Below, in pieces: positions 5,691 through 6,421 of a stretch of 6,421 bases of DNA. A model generated the notes under the pieces. The model had not been told where the DNA came from. It made no database searches and saw only the letters and a list, made by a program, of their open reading frames with translations. Source of the DNA: Pyrodictiaceae archaeon (GTDB lineage: Archaea > Thermoproteota > Thermoprotei_A > Sulfolobales > Pyrodictiaceae); the NCBI GenBank assembly GCA_027046525.1, contig JALTYD010000008.1, forward strand, positions 1 through 6,421, given 5' to 3'. Every line of letters starts with the position of its first letter. Position 1 is the first letter of the stretch. The position numbers were made by a program, and so were the translations under genes.

Positions 5691-6421
5691 CTACTTCTTC
5701 CGTAGCATTAGTACTCCAGCTATTATTACTAGTACTACTACAATTACTACTAGCGGTAGTAGTGGTATACCTTCTTCAGGCTTAGGTGTCTCTGTAGGTG
5801 TCGGAGATGGTGATGGACTCGGACTTGGACTTGGTGATGGACTTGGGCTCGGTGATGGGCTGGGTGAAGGAGTTACTGCTTTGAATTTCTCTGCTACCAT
5901 ATCTGGATACTTCTTCCCAGCTACTTCTAGCCATTCATTCTTATTCTCGACACCTCTATACTTACCTACTAGTGTCCAGTCTCTCTTACCTTCTAGTGTT
6001 AGTACTACCCACCAGTCATAATCAGCAGTAGCTCTATCGCCTGCTTCATTTAGTGGGAATATACCTGTTGCAGCTAGCTTACCAAACTCGTCGCTCTCAG
6101 TTATACCTTCTTCTAGCTTCTGTTTGACAAAGTTCACTAGTTCGTCTAGACTAGCATCAGGTGATGCTTCTAGTAGCGAGAGAGCTATTGCTACTAGAGC
6201 ATCATATGCAGCATAGCTGTAGGCATCAGGTTTATCTCCTATCTTTGCTTGTACTTTTTCTGCTATCTTCTCTTGGTTAACTGTAACTGCTGGGCTGAAT
6301 ATCGGGTTTATAAATAGTACTTCTTCTGCAAATTTACCTGCAACTGGGTCTTCGCTTATAGTACCAAGTTTTGCAGTACCATCACTACCTACCCATAGTA
6401 CTTTACTTAGAGTCTCATAGG
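5691..6421 (-). CDS. Membrane-anchored ABC solute-binding protein, LivK-like (N-terminus cut by window edge)
   Basis: The frame is open to the right edge: 242 C-terminal residues are visible and the start lies outside. The GTG at 6137 is an internal Val, since coherent family sequence precedes it. Numbering visible residues, KPDAYSYAAYDALVAIA at 63-79 and the following helix match the ligand-binding fold of branched-chain amino acid binding proteins (periplasmic binding protein fold I). FPLNEAGDRATADYDWWVV, in the middle, matches the family's F-ENGD...Y-V strand pair. The globular domain ends near 182. Then come a (Ser-Pro)11 stretch at 185-206, a short Thr/Pro/Glu section, a hydrophobic helix at about 219-238 and a basic RKK end. 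This is the archaeal layout in which the binding domain stands outside the cell on a stalk held by a C-terminal helix. It lies 139 bp before livG on the same strand, so it almost certainly feeds that importer. The ligand-contact residues are mostly outside the window, so the substrate is not defined. Confidence 0.88.
   Translation of the reverse strand, partial: YETLSKVLWVGSDGTAKLGTISEDPVAGKFAEEVLFINPIFSPAVTVNQEKIAEKVQAKIGDKPDAYSYAAYDALVAIALSLLEASPDASLDELVNFVKQKLEEGITESDEFGKLAATGIFPLNEAGDRATADYDWWVVLTLEGKRDWTLVGKYRGVENKNEWLEVAGKKYPDMVAEKFKAVTPSPSPSPSPSPSPSPSPSPSPSPTPTETPKPEEGIPLLPLVVIVVVLVIIAGVLMLRKK
5694..5768 (-). other. C-terminal membrane anchor of the binding protein
   Basis: The last 25 codons begin IPLLP and run through an almost unbroken Val/Ile/Leu helix with a single Ala-Gly break, ending in Arg-Lys-Lys. 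By the positive-inside rule the RKK end is cytoplasmic and the binding domain is outside. This replaces the lipid anchor used in Gram-positive bacteria. Confidence 0.85.
5802..5867 (-). repeat. (Ser-Pro)11 coding repeat, stalk of the binding protein
   Basis: Eleven consecutive Ser-Pro dipeptides are coded by 66 bp of imperfect hexamers. Pro is CCA, CCG or CCC, and Ser alternates among TCA, AGT, AGC and TCT. The mix of Ser codons from both codon boxes means the repeat is not a fresh replication-slippage product; selection at protein level is more likely. It forms the extended linker between the globular domain and the membrane helix. Confidence 0.9.

Noticed and set aside
5668..6021. Plus-strand open frame with a Gly/Asp/Leu repeat
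   Set aside because: It is the complement of the Ser-Pro stalk and membrane helix of the binding protein; the minus frame continues into clear family sequence.
5691..6137. A stand-alone 148-residue protein starting at the GTG at 6137
   Set aside because: The same frame stays open to the window edge, and the 94 preceding residues match the binding-protein fold, so this GTG is an internal Val.
1..6421. Search for a new system, defence island, CRISPR array, transposon, tRNA or rRNA
   Set aside because: No spaced repeats, terminal inverted repeats, transposase or integrase motifs, or RNA gene structure seen; almost all bases are covered by recognisable housekeeping and transport genes.

Overview
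The window looks like a piece of a hyperthermophilic archaeal chromosome, most likely from the Thermoproteota (Crenarchaeota), possibly a Desulfurococcales-like lineage. This rests on several signs. The adenylosuccinate synthetase is short (337 aa). The solute-binding protein is held by a C-terminal membrane helix behind a Ser/Pro linker instead of an N-terminal lipid anchor. Leu and Ile are commonly read from CTA and ATA, and Arg is often AGA. Five of six readable start codons are GTG or TTG. TATA-like boxes and T-runs stand where bacterial -35/-10 boxes and hairpin terminators would be. The exact genus cannot be read from the sequence alone.

Every gene lies on the minus strand, so the region is transcribed from right to left. 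From the right edge: (a) 5691-6421 is the C-terminal two thirds or so of a LivK-type solute-binding protein, ending in a (Ser-Pro)11 linker and a membrane anchor. (b) A 139-bp gap holds a T-run and TATA-like element plus the ribosome binding site of the next gene. (c) 1814-5551 is a tight four-gene block: livG-type ATPase, livF-type ATPase, livH-type permease and livM-type permease, with gaps of 12 and 13 nt and then a 1-nt overlap. (d) A 67-bp gap holds a TATA-like box. (e) 733-1746 is purA (adenylosuccinate synthetase). (f) 1-732, starting on the base after the purA stop, is the N-terminal half of a COG2509-type FAD-dependent dehydrogenase that runs off the left edge.

Parts (a) to (c) form one complete ABC importer of the hydrophobic amino acid uptake (HAAT/Liv) family. 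The anchored binding protein captures the ligand outside the cell, LivH and LivM form the channel, and LivG and LivF drive it. The substrate is probably branched-chain or other amino acids, but this family also moves amides, urea and other small ligands and the sequence does not settle which. Parts (e) and (f) look like a separate transcription unit that joins AMP synthesis to an oxidoreductase of unknown substrate.

I found no mobile element, CRISPR array, RNA gene or clearly new system. The points most worth a second look are the uneven ATP sites of the LivG/LivF pair, the cysteine cluster and purA linkage of the FAD protein, the Gln-Trp to Phe-Phe change in the PurA P-loop, the near absence of ATG starts, and the density of CTAG.
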